NCBI RefSeq assembly: GCF_021390675.1
Contig: NZ_JAJEJV010000004.1
Coordinates: 2,170,001-2,234,000 of the forward strand
Direction of reading: 5' to 3'
DNA length: 64,000 nt
DNA from: Dyella sp. 2HG41-7
GTDB lineage: Bacteria > Pseudomonadota > Gammaproteobacteria > Xanthomonadales > Rhodanobacteraceae
Positions within the stretch are counted from its first letter, which is position 1. Every line of letters starts with the position of its first letter. Positions 8,714-17,939 of this stretch are shown in pieces. Below the pieces are notes generated by a model. It was not told the origin of the DNA, did no database searches, and worked only from the letters and a program-made list of their open reading frames with translations. The position numbers and the translations under genes were made by a program.

Positions 8714-9160
8714 TTACTGAATTCGTTGCCACACCTGACTGCGTCCGAGCAACGAAAAGCCGATGTAACCGTGCACGTCGAGCTTCTGCCCGCCGTCGGC
8801 CAGGGTGAGCTTCACGCTGTACACCTTGCCATTCTTCGGATCGAGAATCTTGCCGCCGTCCCACACGTTGTCGTCCTTGCTGACGCCCCACATGATGACC
8901 ATGCCTTCGATCGGCTGATCCTTGCGCGCACCGTCGCATTTTTTGCAGATCGGGTGCGGGCCGTCATCGGACATCAGAACCTGCACGACTTTGCCTTGGA
9001 GCTTGCCGTTGTCGTCGGTGATTTGGATGATCGATTTGGGCTTGCCGGTCTCGTCGTCGATCTGCCGCCATGTGCCGACCGGCGTGTCGTTGGCGGCCCA
9101 GGCGACGGCCGACCCCAGCAACAGGCAAGCGACAACAGCAAACTGCGACAGTCGTTTCAT
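8714..9160 (-). CDS. DUF2147 family secreted protein
   Basis: Small exported protein of 148 residues with no established activity. MKRLSQFAVVACLLLGSAVAWA is a clear signal peptide. The mature part carries the DUF2147 pattern: GTWRQIDDETGKPKSIIQI at the start, a CxxC pair (ICKKC) in the middle, then GGKILDPKNGKVY and a closing LGRSQVWQRI. The fold expected for this family is a lipocalin-like beta barrel. GGGAG sits nine bases before the ATG. It is transcribed in the same direction as the phosphoesterase about 185 bases downstream and divergently from apbC. Confidence 0.85.
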   Translation of the reverse strand: MKRLSQFAVVACLLLGSAVAWAANDTPVGTWRQIDDETGKPKSIIQITDDNGKLQGKVVQVLMSDDGPHPICKKCDGARKDQPIEGMVIMWGVSKDDNVWDGGKILDPKNGKVYSVKLTLADGGQKLDVHGYIGFSLLGRSQVWQRIQ

Positions 9161-9347
9161 AACCTAACTCCCTACGTTGGCGTATGGGGAGCCTGCCGAG
9201 CGGCTCAGGGGGCGGTCAAGCTGCATTGCGCAAACGGGTGTTTTCGTGGGGTTTGTGCCCTGACGGCGCACGCTTCGGCGGGCTCGGCGCGACGGTCGGG
9301 GCGCGGCTGCTGGCATAATGAACGTCCTGACCACAGCCCCTTTTCCC

Positions 9348-10442
9348 ATGACGCAGGCGAACGAAGCCCTGGTGCGCCGAATCCTCGGCGACCTTATCGA
9401 CCCCTTTACCGGCGCCCCCATCGTCGACTCCATCCGCGCCGTAGGCGTAGATGGGACTCGCGTGTCGGTGGATATCCAGCTCGGGTATCCGGCCGCAGGC
9501 GCCATTGAATCGCTTACGCAACAGGTAAAGCAGGCGCTGGAAGCGGATGCGGCCATCGAGGCGGCGGCGGTCTCCATCGGCAGCCGCATTCATGCGCACA
9601 AAGTGCAGGGTACGTTGGCGCCGCTGGCGAATGTGAAAAACATCATTGCCGTCGCATCTGGTAAAGGCGGGGTCGGCAAGTCCACCGTTTCAGCGAATCT
9701 CGCTCTCGCCCTGGCGGCGGAAGGTGCGAAGGTCGGTATTCTCGACGCAGACATTTACGGTCCAAGCCAGCCGCGCATGCTGGGCATCCAAGGCCGCCCG
9801 GAATCGCCCGACGGCAAATCCATTACGCCGATGACCGCGCATGGTTTGCAGGCCATGTCGATCGGTTTTCTGGTCGACGAAGAAACGCCGATGATCTGGC
9901 GCGGCCCGATGGTGACGCAGGCGATGATGCAGCTGCTCAGCGATACGCGCTGGGACATGCTCGACTACCTGATCATCGATCTTCCGCCCGGCACGGGCGA
10001 TATCCAGCTCACTTTGTCGCAAAAAGTGCCGGTGTCCGGCGCGGTGATCGTCACCACACCGCAGGACATCGCGCTGCTCGATGCTCGCAAAGCGCTGAAG
10101 ATGTTCGAGAAGGTGGAAGTGCCGGTGCTCGGCATCGTCGAGAATATGGCGACGCACGTTTGTACGAACTGCGGCCACGAAGAACATATCTTCGGCGCCG
10201 GCGGCGGTGAGCGCATGGCCGCTCAATATCAGGTCCCGTACCTGGGTTCGTTGCCGCTCGATATCCGCATTCGTGAGCAGGCCGATGGCGGCACGCCGAC
10301 TGTCGCGGCGATGCCGGACTCGGACCTGGCCGCGCGCTACCGCGACATCGCGCGCAACACCGCAGGGCGGCTTGCGCGTCAACCGCGCAATAAATCGCTG
10401 GGCCTGGGCAAGATCGTCGTGCAGGGCCAGCCCACGGCGTAA
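9348..10442 (+). CDS. apbC: Iron-sulfur cluster carrier protein ApbC/Mrp
   Basis: Cytosolic P-loop ATPase that carries 4Fe-4S clusters to apoproteins. An N-terminal MIP18-like domain (about residues 1-90) is followed by the deviant Walker A GKGGVGKST. DADIYGPSQPRM and DLPPGTGD are family signatures, and the cluster-binding pair CTNC lies near the C-terminus. I place the start at 9348 (MTQANEALVRRIL), where homologues usually begin. An in-frame ATG at 9318 sits inside a CATAAT that looks like a promoter -10 element; neither has a strong Shine-Dalgarno. dcd follows on the same strand after about 210 bases that hold nothing I can identify. Confidence 0.93.
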   Translation: MTQANEALVRRILGDLIDPFTGAPIVDSIRAVGVDGTRVSVDIQLGYPAAGAIESLTQQVKQALEADAAIEAAAVSIGSRIHAHKVQGTLAPLANVKNIIAVASGKGGVGKSTVSANLALALAAEGAKVGILDADIYGPSQPRMLGIQGRPESPDGKSITPMTAHGLQAMSIGFLVDEETPMIWRGPMVTQAMMQLLSDTRWDMLDYLIIDLPPGTGDIQLTLSQKVPVSGAVIVTTPQDIALLDARKALKMFEKVEVPVLGIVENMATHVCTNCGHEEHIFGAGGGERMAAQYQVPYLGSLPLDIRIREQADGGTPTVAAMPDSDLAARYRDIARNTAGRLARQPRNKSLGLGKIVVQGQPTA

Positions 10443-10654
10443 GCGCCGTTCGGAGGATGAAGTCCTAGCCACTCCCGGGCGTTCTGTGGAACTGCGCATC
10501 GCGCAAGCCTGTCTCTCGGTGAGGCGGGACGCCTGCGGAGCCACGATTCCAAGACTGGCCGCCTTCCGATCTGGCGCAACCGCCCATCCACCATGTATTT
10601 TTGCCGCTTTGCGCCTGGGATCGACCGGGCGCGGCTGGGAGCACCGGAGTCCGC

Positions 10655-11221
10655 GTGAGTATCAAATCCGACAAGTGGATCCGCCGTATGGCGGAACAGC
10701 AAGGCATGATCGAGCCGTACGAGCCTGGGCAGGTCAAACTGCGAGATGGCAACCGATTGGTGTCGTACGGCACCTCAAGTTACGGTTACGACGTGCGTTG
10801 CGCGCGCGAATTCAAAATCTTCACCAACATCAATTCCACGATCGTCGATCCGAAAGCGTTCGATCCGACGAGCTTTGTCGATGTGGAAGCGGACGTTTGC
10901 ATTATTCCGCCCAATTCCTTTGCATTGGCGCGCACGGTTGAGTTCTTCCGCATTCCGCGTCAGGTGCTTACGGTGTGCTTGGGCAAGAGCACGTACGCGC
11001 GTTGCGGAATCATCGTGAACGTGACGCCGCTGGAACCGGAATGGGAAGGCCACGTGACGTTGGAGTTCTCCAACACCACGCCGTTGCCTGCCAAGATTTA
11101 TGCCAACGAAGGCGTCGCTCAGATGCTGTTTTTCGAATCCGACGAAGAATGCGAAACCAGCTACAAAGACCGCGGCGGCAAGTACCAGGGCCAGCAAGGC
11201 GTGACCTTGCCGCGGACCTGA
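10655..11221 (+). CDS. dcd: dCTP deaminase
   Basis: Trimeric enzyme that deaminates dCTP to dUTP, the main route to dTTP in proteobacteria. I use the GTG at 10655 because CCGGAG lies just upstream and the product ([24 protein letters not shown]) then starts as in homologues, giving 188 residues. Conserved features are [12 protein letters not shown], the nucleotide-binding [10 protein letters not shown], and [18 protein letters not shown], which holds the catalytic Glu. The C-terminal [14 protein letters not shown] tail closes over the active site. It is followed by a lipoprotein gene 85 bases downstream. Confidence 0.95.
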   Translation: MSIKSDKWIRRMAEQQGMIEPYEPGQVKLRDGNRLVSYGTSSYGYDVRCAREFKIFTNINSTIVDPKAFDPTSFVDVEADVCIIPPNSFALARTVEFFRIPRQVLTVCLGKSTYARCGIIVNVTPLEPEWEGHVTLEFSNTTPLPAKIYANEGVAQMLFFESDEECETSYKDRGGKYQGQQGVTLPRT

Positions 11222-11306
11222 ACGCACTATTCACCCACTACATCCACTTCGACGCGGCGGAGCTACACTCCGTTAGGCTTCGCTGATATTTGCAGGAGAT
11301 CCGAGC

Positions 11307-11822
11307 ATGATCCGTCTTTCCACACTGTCGACCCGCGGCGCAGCCGTCTTGATGTTCGGCAGCCTGCTGGTGCTTGGCGGTTGCCATCGCGGCGCGACCA
11401 AGGACACGGTGGAAACCACGCAAACGCAAAACCAGTTCGACATGACCGTGAAGGCTTACAAGAACGGTCAGTTCCTGATTGACGGTGCCGTGGTTTCCGC
11501 GCTCGATGCGGGCAGCCACTTCGCCTACCTGAAAGAAACCGGCAAGTTGCCCAAAACCGTGTTGCTGGTGCCCAGCGACGATTCGAAGATCCGCAAGCAG
11601 CACCTGGAATACATGGCGCGCTTGCAGATCGATTACGGTTTCGTCGTGTACTACGACGACGGTGGCAAGCTGGCGCGCATCAATCCGATCGAAACCAAGG
11701 CGCGCGCGCTGGAGGATTACCACGCGCCGGCGACGGCGGCAGGCACCAGCGATACCAGCAAGGATGCGAGCGGCAAGGCCTATGGCGATCAGGGCGGCGG
11801 TGATTCATCGCAAGGCCACTGA
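11307..11822 (+). CDS. Hypothetical lipoprotein
   Basis: I do not recognise the family. The 171-residue product has a lipoprotein signal peptide ending in LVLGGC, so Cys25 or so should be lipidated. The mature region is mixed alpha/beta (MTVKAYKNGQFLIDGAVVS, then LKETGKLPKTVLLVPSDD). It ends in a low-complexity Gly/Ser/Asp tail (GTSDTSKDASGKAYGDQGGG). The lysine and aspartate content and lack of TM segments suggest a periplasm-facing outer-membrane lipoprotein. CAGGAGATCC precedes the ATG, and a strong terminator closes the unit. It may share a transcript with apbC and dcd. Confidence 0.7.
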   Translation: MIRLSTLSTRGAAVLMFGSLLVLGGCHRGATKDTVETTQTQNQFDMTVKAYKNGQFLIDGAVVSALDAGSHFAYLKETGKLPKTVLLVPSDDSKIRKQHLEYMARLQIDYGFVVYYDDGGKLARINPIETKARALEDYHAPATAAGTSDTSKDASGKAYGDQGGGDSSQGH

Positions 11823-11842
11823 TAGGTGTTGCATCGCAGTTC

Positions 11843-11875
11843 AAAAAGCGCCCGCATATCGCGGGCGTTTTTTTA
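11843..11875 (+). terminator. Rho-independent terminator after the lipoprotein gene
   Basis: AAAAAGCGCCCGC pairs with GCGGGCGTTTTTTT around a five-base loop, followed by TATT. It is 20 bases past the lipoprotein stop. The A-rich left flank makes it usable by the convergent HIT-family gene that ends at 11898. Confidence 0.92.
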
Positions 11876-11897
11876 TTGGCATGGATATGACGGTCGA

Positions 11898-12320
11898 TTA
11901 TTCATGCGCACGGAGCTTGCATCGCAAACGTTCGACAAGCGATTGCGCGACATCGTCGAAATAAGGCACGGCGCGGCCGCTTCCCCATACGGGACCGGGC
12001 CACGCAGCGTCGCCTTCGTTGCGCGCGACGAGATGCACATGCAGTTGCCGCACGACATTGCCGAGCGCGCCGATATTGAGCTTGTCGCACGGCGTCGTAT
12101 CGCGAAAGACGGCCGAGACGTGATTGATTTCGTGCCACAGCACGGATCGCATATCTTCGGGCAGATCTAGAATTTCGCTGCATCCCGCCTGGCGAGGAAC
12201 CAAAATCAGCCAGGGAAAACGCGCGTCGTTCATCAGCAACACGTCGCACAAGGAAAGCGACGCGACGTGTTTCGTATCGGCTTGCAAGCGTGGATCGAGT
12301 ACGAAGTCACGTGCGCTCAT
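11898..12320 (-). CDS. HIT domain protein
   Basis: Histidine-triad superfamily protein of 140 residues, the group that hydrolyses or transfers nucleotide phosphates. The HIT-type strand reads RQLHVHLVARNEGD, a proteobacterial variant in which the first position of the triad is Gln (QxHxH). PWLILVPR near the start is the usual first strand, and WPGPVWG is typical of this subfamily. The start is ATG 12320, overlapping the stop of the dienelactone hydrolase gene as ATGA, so the pair is translationally coupled. Substrate unknown; Ap4A or another nucleotide is the family expectation. Confidence 0.85.
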   Translation of the reverse strand: MSARDFVLDPRLQADTKHVASLSLCDVLLMNDARFPWLILVPRQAGCSEILDLPEDMRSVLWHEINHVSAVFRDTTPCDKLNIGALGNVVRQLHVHLVARNEGDAAWPGPVWGSGRAVPYFDDVAQSLVERLRCKLRAHE

Positions 12321-12991
12321 GCGTGTGCCAGGTATTTGTCGAAAAAGGCGAGGGTGCGCTTCAGCGCCAGCTCCGCACTTGCTTGATGGTAATGGCTCGG
12401 GTCGATATCGCGATTGAAGGCATGCCCGGCGCCCGGATAACTGTAGACGTCCATTTGCGGCAGCATCTGGCGGTGCTTGGCGACCATATCCGGGGGAATG
12501 GACGCGTCTTCTTCGCCGAAATGGAACATCACCGGCGCTTGCAGTTGTTCCTCGAGAAACGGCACGTTGCGCGCACCGTAATAGCTCACGGAAGGAAGAC
12601 CCAGGCGGATGGCCGAGAGCATCGCCACCGTACCGCCCCAGCAATAACCGACCGTGCCGATCTTTCCGGCCGACGCGATGGCTTCGGCTGCGCTGGCGAC
12701 ATCTTCCACGGCGCGATTCAATCCCACCTCGGTCGCCAGCTGGCGGCCTTTGGCCATGCTTTCGCTTGAGTAATCCAATTCCACGTTGGTTTCGACGTGG
12801 TCGAAAAAAGCCGGCGCAACGGCGGTGTATCCGGCCGCGGCAAAGCGGTCCGCAACAGTGCGGATATGGGCGTTGATCCCGAAAATCTCCTGGATAACGA
12901 CAAGGCCGCCTTTGGGCTTGCCAGGCGCCTCGGCCAGATAGGCGCCGATGCATTGGGTGCCGCTAGTGGGGATATTGATGTGTTTGCCCAT
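12317..12991 (-). CDS. Dienelactone hydrolase family protein
   Basis: Alpha/beta hydrolase of 224 residues. The nucleophile motif is GYCWGG, with Cys as nucleophile as in dienelactone hydrolase. FGEEDASIPPD supplies the acid region and GAGHAFNRD the catalytic His. VVIQEIFGINAHIRTVADRFA at the N-terminus is the family signature with the oxyanion Glu. Despite the name many members act on unknown esters or lactones, and no chloroaromatic pathway is present here. AGGAG lies seven bases before the ATG at 12991. It is the first gene of a two-gene unit with the HIT protein and divergent from rimO. Confidence 0.9.
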   Translation of the reverse strand: MGKHINIPTSGTQCIGAYLAEAPGKPKGGLVVIQEIFGINAHIRTVADRFAAAGYTAVAPAFFDHVETNVELDYSSESMAKGRQLATEVGLNRAVEDVASAAEAIASAGKIGTVGYCWGGTVAMLSAIRLGLPSVSYYGARNVPFLEEQLQAPVMFHFGEEDASIPPDMVAKHRQMLPQMDVYSYPGAGHAFNRDIDPSHYHQASAELALKRTLAFFDKYLAHA

Positions 12992-13132
12992 GATCGACTC
13001 CTGCAGCGTGATCGGACGATTTTAGGTGGAGCGGGCAGGCCGGCAAACCTCGCTGGCGGGGCTTCCCGCAGCGCTTGTCGGGTATTGCTTACGTAAACGA
13101 GGTCGATTTCGGCTTGGGTCCTTCATTCCCGC

Positions 13133-13138
13133 TATAAT
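13133..13138 (+). promoter_or_regulatory. Probable -10 element for rimO
   Basis: An exact TATAAT stands 29 bases before the rimO ATG. There is no matching -35 hexamer at 16-18 bases, so the promoter is assigned only from the -10 and its position in the divergent gap. Confidence 0.45.
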
Positions 13139-13166
13139 TCCTGGTTTGTCATACCGACTCTCCGTC

Positions 13167-14516
13167 ATGTCTAAGGCCACTCAGAAAATCGGCTTCGTCA
13201 GTCTTGGTTGTCCCAAGGCGCTGGTCGATTCCGAACGCATCCTCACCCAGCTCAAGGTCGAGGGCTACGAGATCGTGCCCAGTTACGACGCGGCCGACGC
13301 GGTGGTGGTGAACACCTGCGGCTTTATCGACGCTGCGGTTCAGGAGTCGCTGGACGCCATCGGCGAAGCCTTGCACGAGAACGGTAAAGTGATCGTCACC
13401 GGTTGTCTGGGCAAGCGCTCCGAACTGATTCGCGAAGCGTACCCGGATGTACTGGCTATCACCGGTCCGCAGGATTACGGCAGCGTGATGAACGCGGTGC
13501 ATGCTGTGTTGCCGCCGAAGCGCAATCCGTTACTCGATATCATCCCGCTTGGGCACCTTGGCGCCCAAGGCGATGACTCGGTGGGTATCAAGCTGACGCC
13601 CAAGCATTATGCGTATCTGAAAATCTCCGAAGGCTGCAATCATCGCTGCAGCTTCTGCATCATTCCTTCGATGCGCGGCGATCTCGTTTCGCGACCCGTG
13701 GACGAGGTGCTAGTCGAAGCAGAACGCCTCGTGAGGGGCGGCGTAAAAGAGTTGCTGGTGATTTCGCAAGACACCAGCGCTTACGGCGTGGATGTGAAAT
13801 ACGCCGAACGCGTGTGGCGCGAGAAGAACTACCGCACGCGTATGACCGAGTTGTGCGAAGGGCTGTCGGAACTCGGTGCGTGGACGCGCCTGCACTACGT
13901 CTACCCGTACCCGCACGTGGACGAGATCATGCCGCTGATGGCCGAGGGCAAGATCCTCCCGTATCTCGATATCCCGTTTCAGCACGCCAGCCCGCGCATC
14001 CTTAAGTTGATGAAGCGCCCCGGCAATATCGACAAAACGCTGGAGCGTATTCAAAACTGGCGCAAGCTCGTGCCGGATATCACCTTGCGCAGCACGTTCA
14101 TCGTGGGCTTCCCCGGCGAAACCGATGCGGAATTCGACGAGTTGCTCGACTTCCTGCGCGAAGCCGAGCTGGATCGCGTCGGCGCGTTCACCTATTCGCC
14201 GGTCGAAGGCGCGAAGGCAAACGAGCTGCCGAATCCGGTGCCGGAAGAGCTGAAGGAAGATCGACTCGAACAGTTCATGGCAGTCCAGGCTGAAATCTCC
14301 GCGGCGAAGTTGCAACGCAAGATCGGCCGCACCATCAAGGTGCTGGTCGACGAAGCGGGTGTCGCAGGCGCGATTGCGCGTTCGTCTGCGGATGCGCCAG
14401 AGATCGACGGCGTGGTGCGCATCGCGAATGGCCAGAAACTCAAGCCGGGGCAATTCGTGGACGTGGTGGTGGAATCCGCCGACGAACACGATCTGCACGC
14501 GGTGCTCGTCAACTGA
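13167..14516 (+). CDS. rimO: Ribosomal protein uS12 methylthiotransferase RimO
   Basis: Radical-SAM enzyme that adds a methylthio group to Asp89 of ribosomal protein S12. An N-terminal UPF0004 domain ([17 protein letters not shown]) carries one Fe-S cluster through conserved Cys residues. The radical-SAM motif CNHRCSFC follows at about residue 157, and a TRAM domain ends the protein. I use ATG 13167 ([16 protein letters not shown], 449 residues); the open frame runs further upstream but lacks homology there. A TATAAT lies 29 bases upstream, giving a short leader. The DUF3025 gene starts 13 bases after the stop. Confidence 0.96.
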   Translation: MSKATQKIGFVSLGCPKALVDSERILTQLKVEGYEIVPSYDAADAVVVNTCGFIDAAVQESLDAIGEALHENGKVIVTGCLGKRSELIREAYPDVLAITGPQDYGSVMNAVHAVLPPKRNPLLDIIPLGHLGAQGDDSVGIKLTPKHYAYLKISEGCNHRCSFCIIPSMRGDLVSRPVDEVLVEAERLVRGGVKELLVISQDTSAYGVDVKYAERVWREKNYRTRMTELCEGLSELGAWTRLHYVYPYPHVDEIMPLMAEGKILPYLDIPFQHASPRILKLMKRPGNIDKTLERIQNWRKLVPDITLRSTFIVGFPGETDAEFDELLDFLREAELDRVGAFTYSPVEGAKANELPNPVPEELKEDRLEQFMAVQAEISAAKLQRKIGRTIKVLVDEAGVAGAIARSSADAPEIDGVVRIANGQKLKPGQFVDVVVESADEHDLHAVLVN

Positions 14517-14529
14517 TCGATAGTCAGCG

Positions 14530-15345
14530 ATGCGCTACGTCGCGCCAGCGCGAGAGGCTGTCGATCCATCAGTCTTCGCGCTTGCGCCGCTGAACGGCTG
14601 GCTCGATTATGCCGATTGGCTGCATGGGGTCGAGTGGCCGTTGATCGACGAACTCAATGCGCGATGGCCGATAAACGCCCGTGAGCGTTTTGTAGCGCAA
14701 ACGCGCGAATTACTCGACGACGGTCTGCACTACGAAGAACGTATTGCGCAACGCGGTTTGATCGCGACGCGCGAAGCGAACTGGCACGACCTTTTCAACG
14801 CCATGATCTGGCTGCGTTATCCGCAACTCAAGCGGGCGCTCAACCGGCAGCAAGTTGCGGACGTCGCCAGCTTCGGCCGGCGCGAGCGCTCGCGCGCTCA
14901 ATACGCGCAGACGCATTTCGACGAAGCCGGTGTCATCGTTACCCTGAAAGATCCGTCCTTGCTGGAGCTATGGGACCGTCACGATTGGCACGCGTTGTTC
15001 TGGCAACGCCGCGCGGCGTGGATGGATGGGTCGATCTTGATGCATGTATTCGGTCATGCGTTGCTCGAGCATGCACTCATGCCGAGCAAGCTGCTGGTCG
15101 GCAAGGCCTTGGTGGTGATGGCTGACAGCCAAGCGCATGGCGAAGAATCGGTCTCCTGCTGTGCGAACGCGATTGTCGATGGGCGCTGGCTGCGCGATCC
15201 GCTGGAATTGCGTCCGCTGCCGCTGTCAGGTATTCCCGGTTGGCATGTCGCAAACGTCGACGAAACCTTCCATCGCGCAGCGGCTTGTTACCAGCCGCTG
15301 CGCGAAGGGCGCTCTTATCCGGCCCCTTTGCGGCTTAGTCGATAG
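14530..15345 (+). CDS. DUF3025 domain protein
   Basis: Conserved protein of 271 residues without a known function. The DUF3025 family pattern is visible as NWHDLFNAMIWLRYPQLKRALN, followed by RSRAQYAQTHFDEAGVI and a later FGHALLEHAL segment. It is rich in Trp, His and Arg, has no signal peptide or membrane segment, and is probably cytosolic. It starts 13 bases after rimO and is very likely co-transcribed with it. The convergent greB ends 29 bases downstream. The His/Glu pair in HVFGHALLEH might be functional, but this is speculation. Confidence 0.8.
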   Translation: MRYVAPAREAVDPSVFALAPLNGWLDYADWLHGVEWPLIDELNARWPINARERFVAQTRELLDDGLHYEERIAQRGLIATREANWHDLFNAMIWLRYPQLKRALNRQQVADVASFGRRERSRAQYAQTHFDEAGVIVTLKDPSLLELWDRHDWHALFWQRRAAWMDGSILMHVFGHALLEHALMPSKLLVGKALVVMADSQAHGEESVSCCANAIVDGRWLRDPLELRPLPLSGIPGWHVANVDETFHRAAACYQPLREGRSYPAPLRLSR

Positions 15346-15374
15346 CCGGGACTTGCAGCGCTTTACGTGAGGCG

Positions 15375-15881
15375 TCACGCGTCGACGTATTCCACCGCGA
15401 TCACAGCAAAGCGCGTACGGCCACCTGGCAGTTCGGCCTCGAATTCGTCGTCGATCTTTTTCTTCAGTACCGCGCGAGCGAGCGGGGAGTCGATGCTGAT
15501 CCAGCCACGCTTGGCGTCGGTTTCGTCTGGGCCGACGATACGGTAGCGCGCCATATCGCCGCTCTCCACGTTCTCCAATTCGATCACCGCGCCGAAGAAC
15601 ACCGTTTCGCGGTCAGCGGGCGCACCTTCGGCCACTTTTAGCGACGGAATACGCTTGCTGAGATAGCGCACGCGGCGGTCGATTTCGCCGAGTTGCTTCT
15701 TGCGATAGGTGTATTCCGCGTTTTCCGAGCGATCGCCTTCCGCGGCGGCCGCGGCCAGCGCTTTCACGACTTCGGGGCGCAAAGTGAGCCAGAGGTGGTC
15801 CAACTCGCTTTTGAGTTTTTCAAAGCCGTCGCGCGTGATGATGGCGGTCGAACGTGGGGCAGGAGGGCGCCAACGAGTCAT
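15375..15881 (-). CDS. greB: Transcription elongation factor GreB
   Basis: RNA polymerase secondary-channel factor that stimulates cleavage of backtracked transcripts. At 168 residues it fits GreB. The N-terminal coiled coil contains [17 protein letters not shown] and the acidic tip [16 protein letters not shown] that reaches the active site. The C-terminal FKBP-like domain has [16 protein letters not shown] and [15 protein letters not shown]-like sequence. GreB rather than GreA is supported by the [20 protein letters not shown] segment. It is convergent with the rimO-DUF3025 unit. Confidence 0.93.
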   Translation of the reverse strand: MTRWRPPAPRSTAIITRDGFEKLKSELDHLWLTLRPEVVKALAAAAAEGDRSENAEYTYRKKQLGEIDRRVRYLSKRIPSLKVAEGAPADRETVFFGAVIELENVESGDMARYRIVGPDETDAKRGWISIDSPLARAVLKKKIDDEFEAELPGGRTRFAVIAVEYVDA

Positions 15882-16196
15882 GACATGCCGTCTTCAGTCG
15901 TTGCCGACGAAGTGTTTTTCGTCGCGCCGCATAACCCAAATCCGATGCATGGATTGTTCCAAAAATGCCTTGAGGTCATGCCGAAATCGACGCGTCGAGA
16001 ATTGGGTGTCGTCAACGAAAAACATGTATTGCGTTTGGTGCGAATGTCTGGCATGAAGTCCTCCAAGACTGGGGCTCGATTGTAACGGTGTTGGGTGTAC
16101 GGCATGGAACGCGTCCGTACCGCATCGAAGAGAACGTGTTTGAGTCTGCCTGCGCTGCCGGGTGTGGCGGCGTCCTTTCGTATGGGTGTACCAGTC
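15882..16196. other. Non-coding gap between greB and the MltD-like gene
   Basis: This 315-base divergent gap must carry the promoters of greB and of the transglycosylase gene. I see only a small hairpin, CGACGAA/TTCGTCG at 15905-15924, and no convincing gene or repeat. Open frames here lack start signals and family features. Confidence 0.4.
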
Positions 16197-17684
16197 ATGG
16201 TTTTCCGAGATGTTTTTCGTTCCGCTCGCCTCGCACTATCGGTGGCGGCCGTCATGCAATTGGCAGCATGCGCTTCTACCAGCGCCAATCCGCCGAAGCC
16301 GGCTTCGGCCTCGCTGACGGCGCTTTACGGTCAGCTCGATCAGGCAAGCCGCGGTTACGAAACGGCGCTGGAGCAAACACGCGCTGGCGACGCGCAAGGC
16401 GCGGAAAAGACGCTGGACGCCGCGCTCGACCAGTTAAAGGAGGCGTCTGCGCATTGCGGCACCACGCCGGGCTGCGATCCGCAGCGTTTTTTCTCGGTCT
16501 TCGATCACTTGCTGCGCTTGAAGGACGGCAGCTTTATCGGCGACCAGACGCCGGGCGAAGAAACCAGCGAACCTTCTTCCTCGCCTTTGGCGGGCCAAGC
16601 GGGCGCCGCCAGCCTGCCTGAGGGGCAGCGCAGCGTGACGCTGTTGCGCGGCCATCAGCTTTCCGAATTGATCGCCATGAACGGTCCGGTGAAAGCCGCG
16701 CTGGAAATGTGGCTGACGCAGTGGCGTGGAAATCTGATGGATGCCTACGTCAATTATCAGTACCTGCGTCATGAGATGTGGCCGCAGTATCAGAACCAGG
16801 ACCTGCCCGAAGCCTTGTTGTTCGGCATCATGGCGAAGGAATCGGGCGGCAAAGTGCACGCCGTGTCGCGCTCGGGCGCGGCGGGGCCGCTGCAATTCAT
16901 GTACGCCACGGGCGCGCGCTTCGGGCTTGGCGATCAGGATGGATTCGACACGCGCTTCGACCCTGCGGAGTCCGCGCGCGCGAACGCCGAGTACGTCAAC
17001 GAGCAACTCAAAGCCTTCAACGACAACCTTGAGCTCACCCTGGCGGCCTATAACGGTGGCGAAGGGCGGATGCGTCGGCTGGTCGGCGACAATACGTCGG
17101 TGAGCTTCTACGACCCGCGCATTTACGGTCAGGTTTCGCAGGAAACGCGCGACTACGTGCCCGAGGTGCTGGCGGCTGCTTGGCTGTTCCTGCATCCGGA
17201 CAGTTACAACCTTCACTTTCCACGCGTGGACGGTGAGGCAGGCAGCATCACGCTCAAGCGCGCCACGTCCATCTCCGAACTCACGGTATGCCTGGGCTCT
17301 GCGAACGACATGAGCGAAGGGTGGTTTCGCACGTTGCGCAATCTCAATCCGCGCCTCGATCCGCAGCAGGAGCAGCCGCTCGGCAGCGTGATGCAGATTC
17401 CGAAGTCCTTGGAAAAAATCTACGGCGTGCGTTGCGTCGATGGCCCGTGGCCGATTCTCGCCAGCGATCTGCACAATGCGGTGGTGCCGGTGTTTCCCGA
17501 TCCGCCGGCCGCGTCGGCGCCGGATCCGGTCGTTCGCTACACGGTTCGACGCGGCGATACCTTGGCGGGCATTGCACGCAAGCATGGCGGTTGCAGCAGC
17601 GAGACGGAGATTGCTCGCATGAACAACCTCAAGTTCAATCACGTAAAAGCCGGTCAAGTGTTGAAGCTGCCTAGTTGCCGGTGA
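16197..17684 (+). CDS. MltD-like membrane-bound lytic murein transglycosylase with LysM
   Basis: Peptidoglycan-cleaving lipoprotein of about 495 residues. The N-terminal signal ends LAACAS with a lipidation Cys. The SLT catalytic domain has the Glu in GIMAKESGGKVHAVS, then SGAAGPLQFM and AAYNGGEGRMRRLV. A single LysM near the C-terminus (YTVRRGDTLAGIARKHGGC) binds the glycan chain. ATG 16197 gives the correct lipoprotein signal; ATG 16182 is close and also possible. MltD of E. coli has two LysM repeats, so this is a one-LysM relative. Confidence 0.88.
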   Translation: MVFRDVFRSARLALSVAAVMQLAACASTSANPPKPASASLTALYGQLDQASRGYETALEQTRAGDAQGAEKTLDAALDQLKEASAHCGTTPGCDPQRFFSVFDHLLRLKDGSFIGDQTPGEETSEPSSSPLAGQAGAASLPEGQRSVTLLRGHQLSELIAMNGPVKAALEMWLTQWRGNLMDAYVNYQYLRHEMWPQYQNQDLPEALLFGIMAKESGGKVHAVSRSGAAGPLQFMYATGARFGLGDQDGFDTRFDPAESARANAEYVNEQLKAFNDNLELTLAAYNGGEGRMRRLVGDNTSVSFYDPRIYGQVSQETRDYVPEVLAAAWLFLHPDSYNLHFPRVDGEAGSITLKRATSISELTVCLGSANDMSEGWFRTLRNLNPRLDPQQEQPLGSVMQIPKSLEKIYGVRCVDGPWPILASDLHNAVVPVFPDPPAASAPDPVVRYTVRRGDTLAGIARKHGGCSSETEIARMNNLKFNHVKAGQVLKLPSCR

Positions 17685-17710
17685 TGGCAGCGTACCGTCG
17701 CGATCTCACC

Positions 17711-17849
17711 AAGGGGCGAGGGACGAGTAGCGAGGTTGCTTGAAACGGACCGCCGCCTAGAGCAATCCGCTGTCGCCTCGTCAGTCACCCATGATTCCTA
17801 TAGCGGCAGAGCGGGGCTGTGACGCCTCGCTACTCGTCGCTCGTCCCTT
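17711..17849. repeat. Long inverted repeat with internal seven-base periodicity
   Basis: Left arm 17711-17735 and right arm 17825-17849 are reverse complements over 25 bases with two mismatches, one of which is a G-U pair in plus-strand RNA. Each arm is built from degenerate heptamers of the form ACGAGNN or GCGAGNN. The 89-base interior has no gene. It sits in the convergent gap between the transglycosylase gene and the unknown gene at 17940, where a two-way terminator would be expected. Confidence 0.6.
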
Positions 17850-17939
17850 TGATCGTGACGCACCGCCGGAACCCAGGCGAATATTGCATTCGCCATGCCG
17901 GCCCTTCGATTTAGTGCGGAAAACCGCTTGGAAGGTCGC

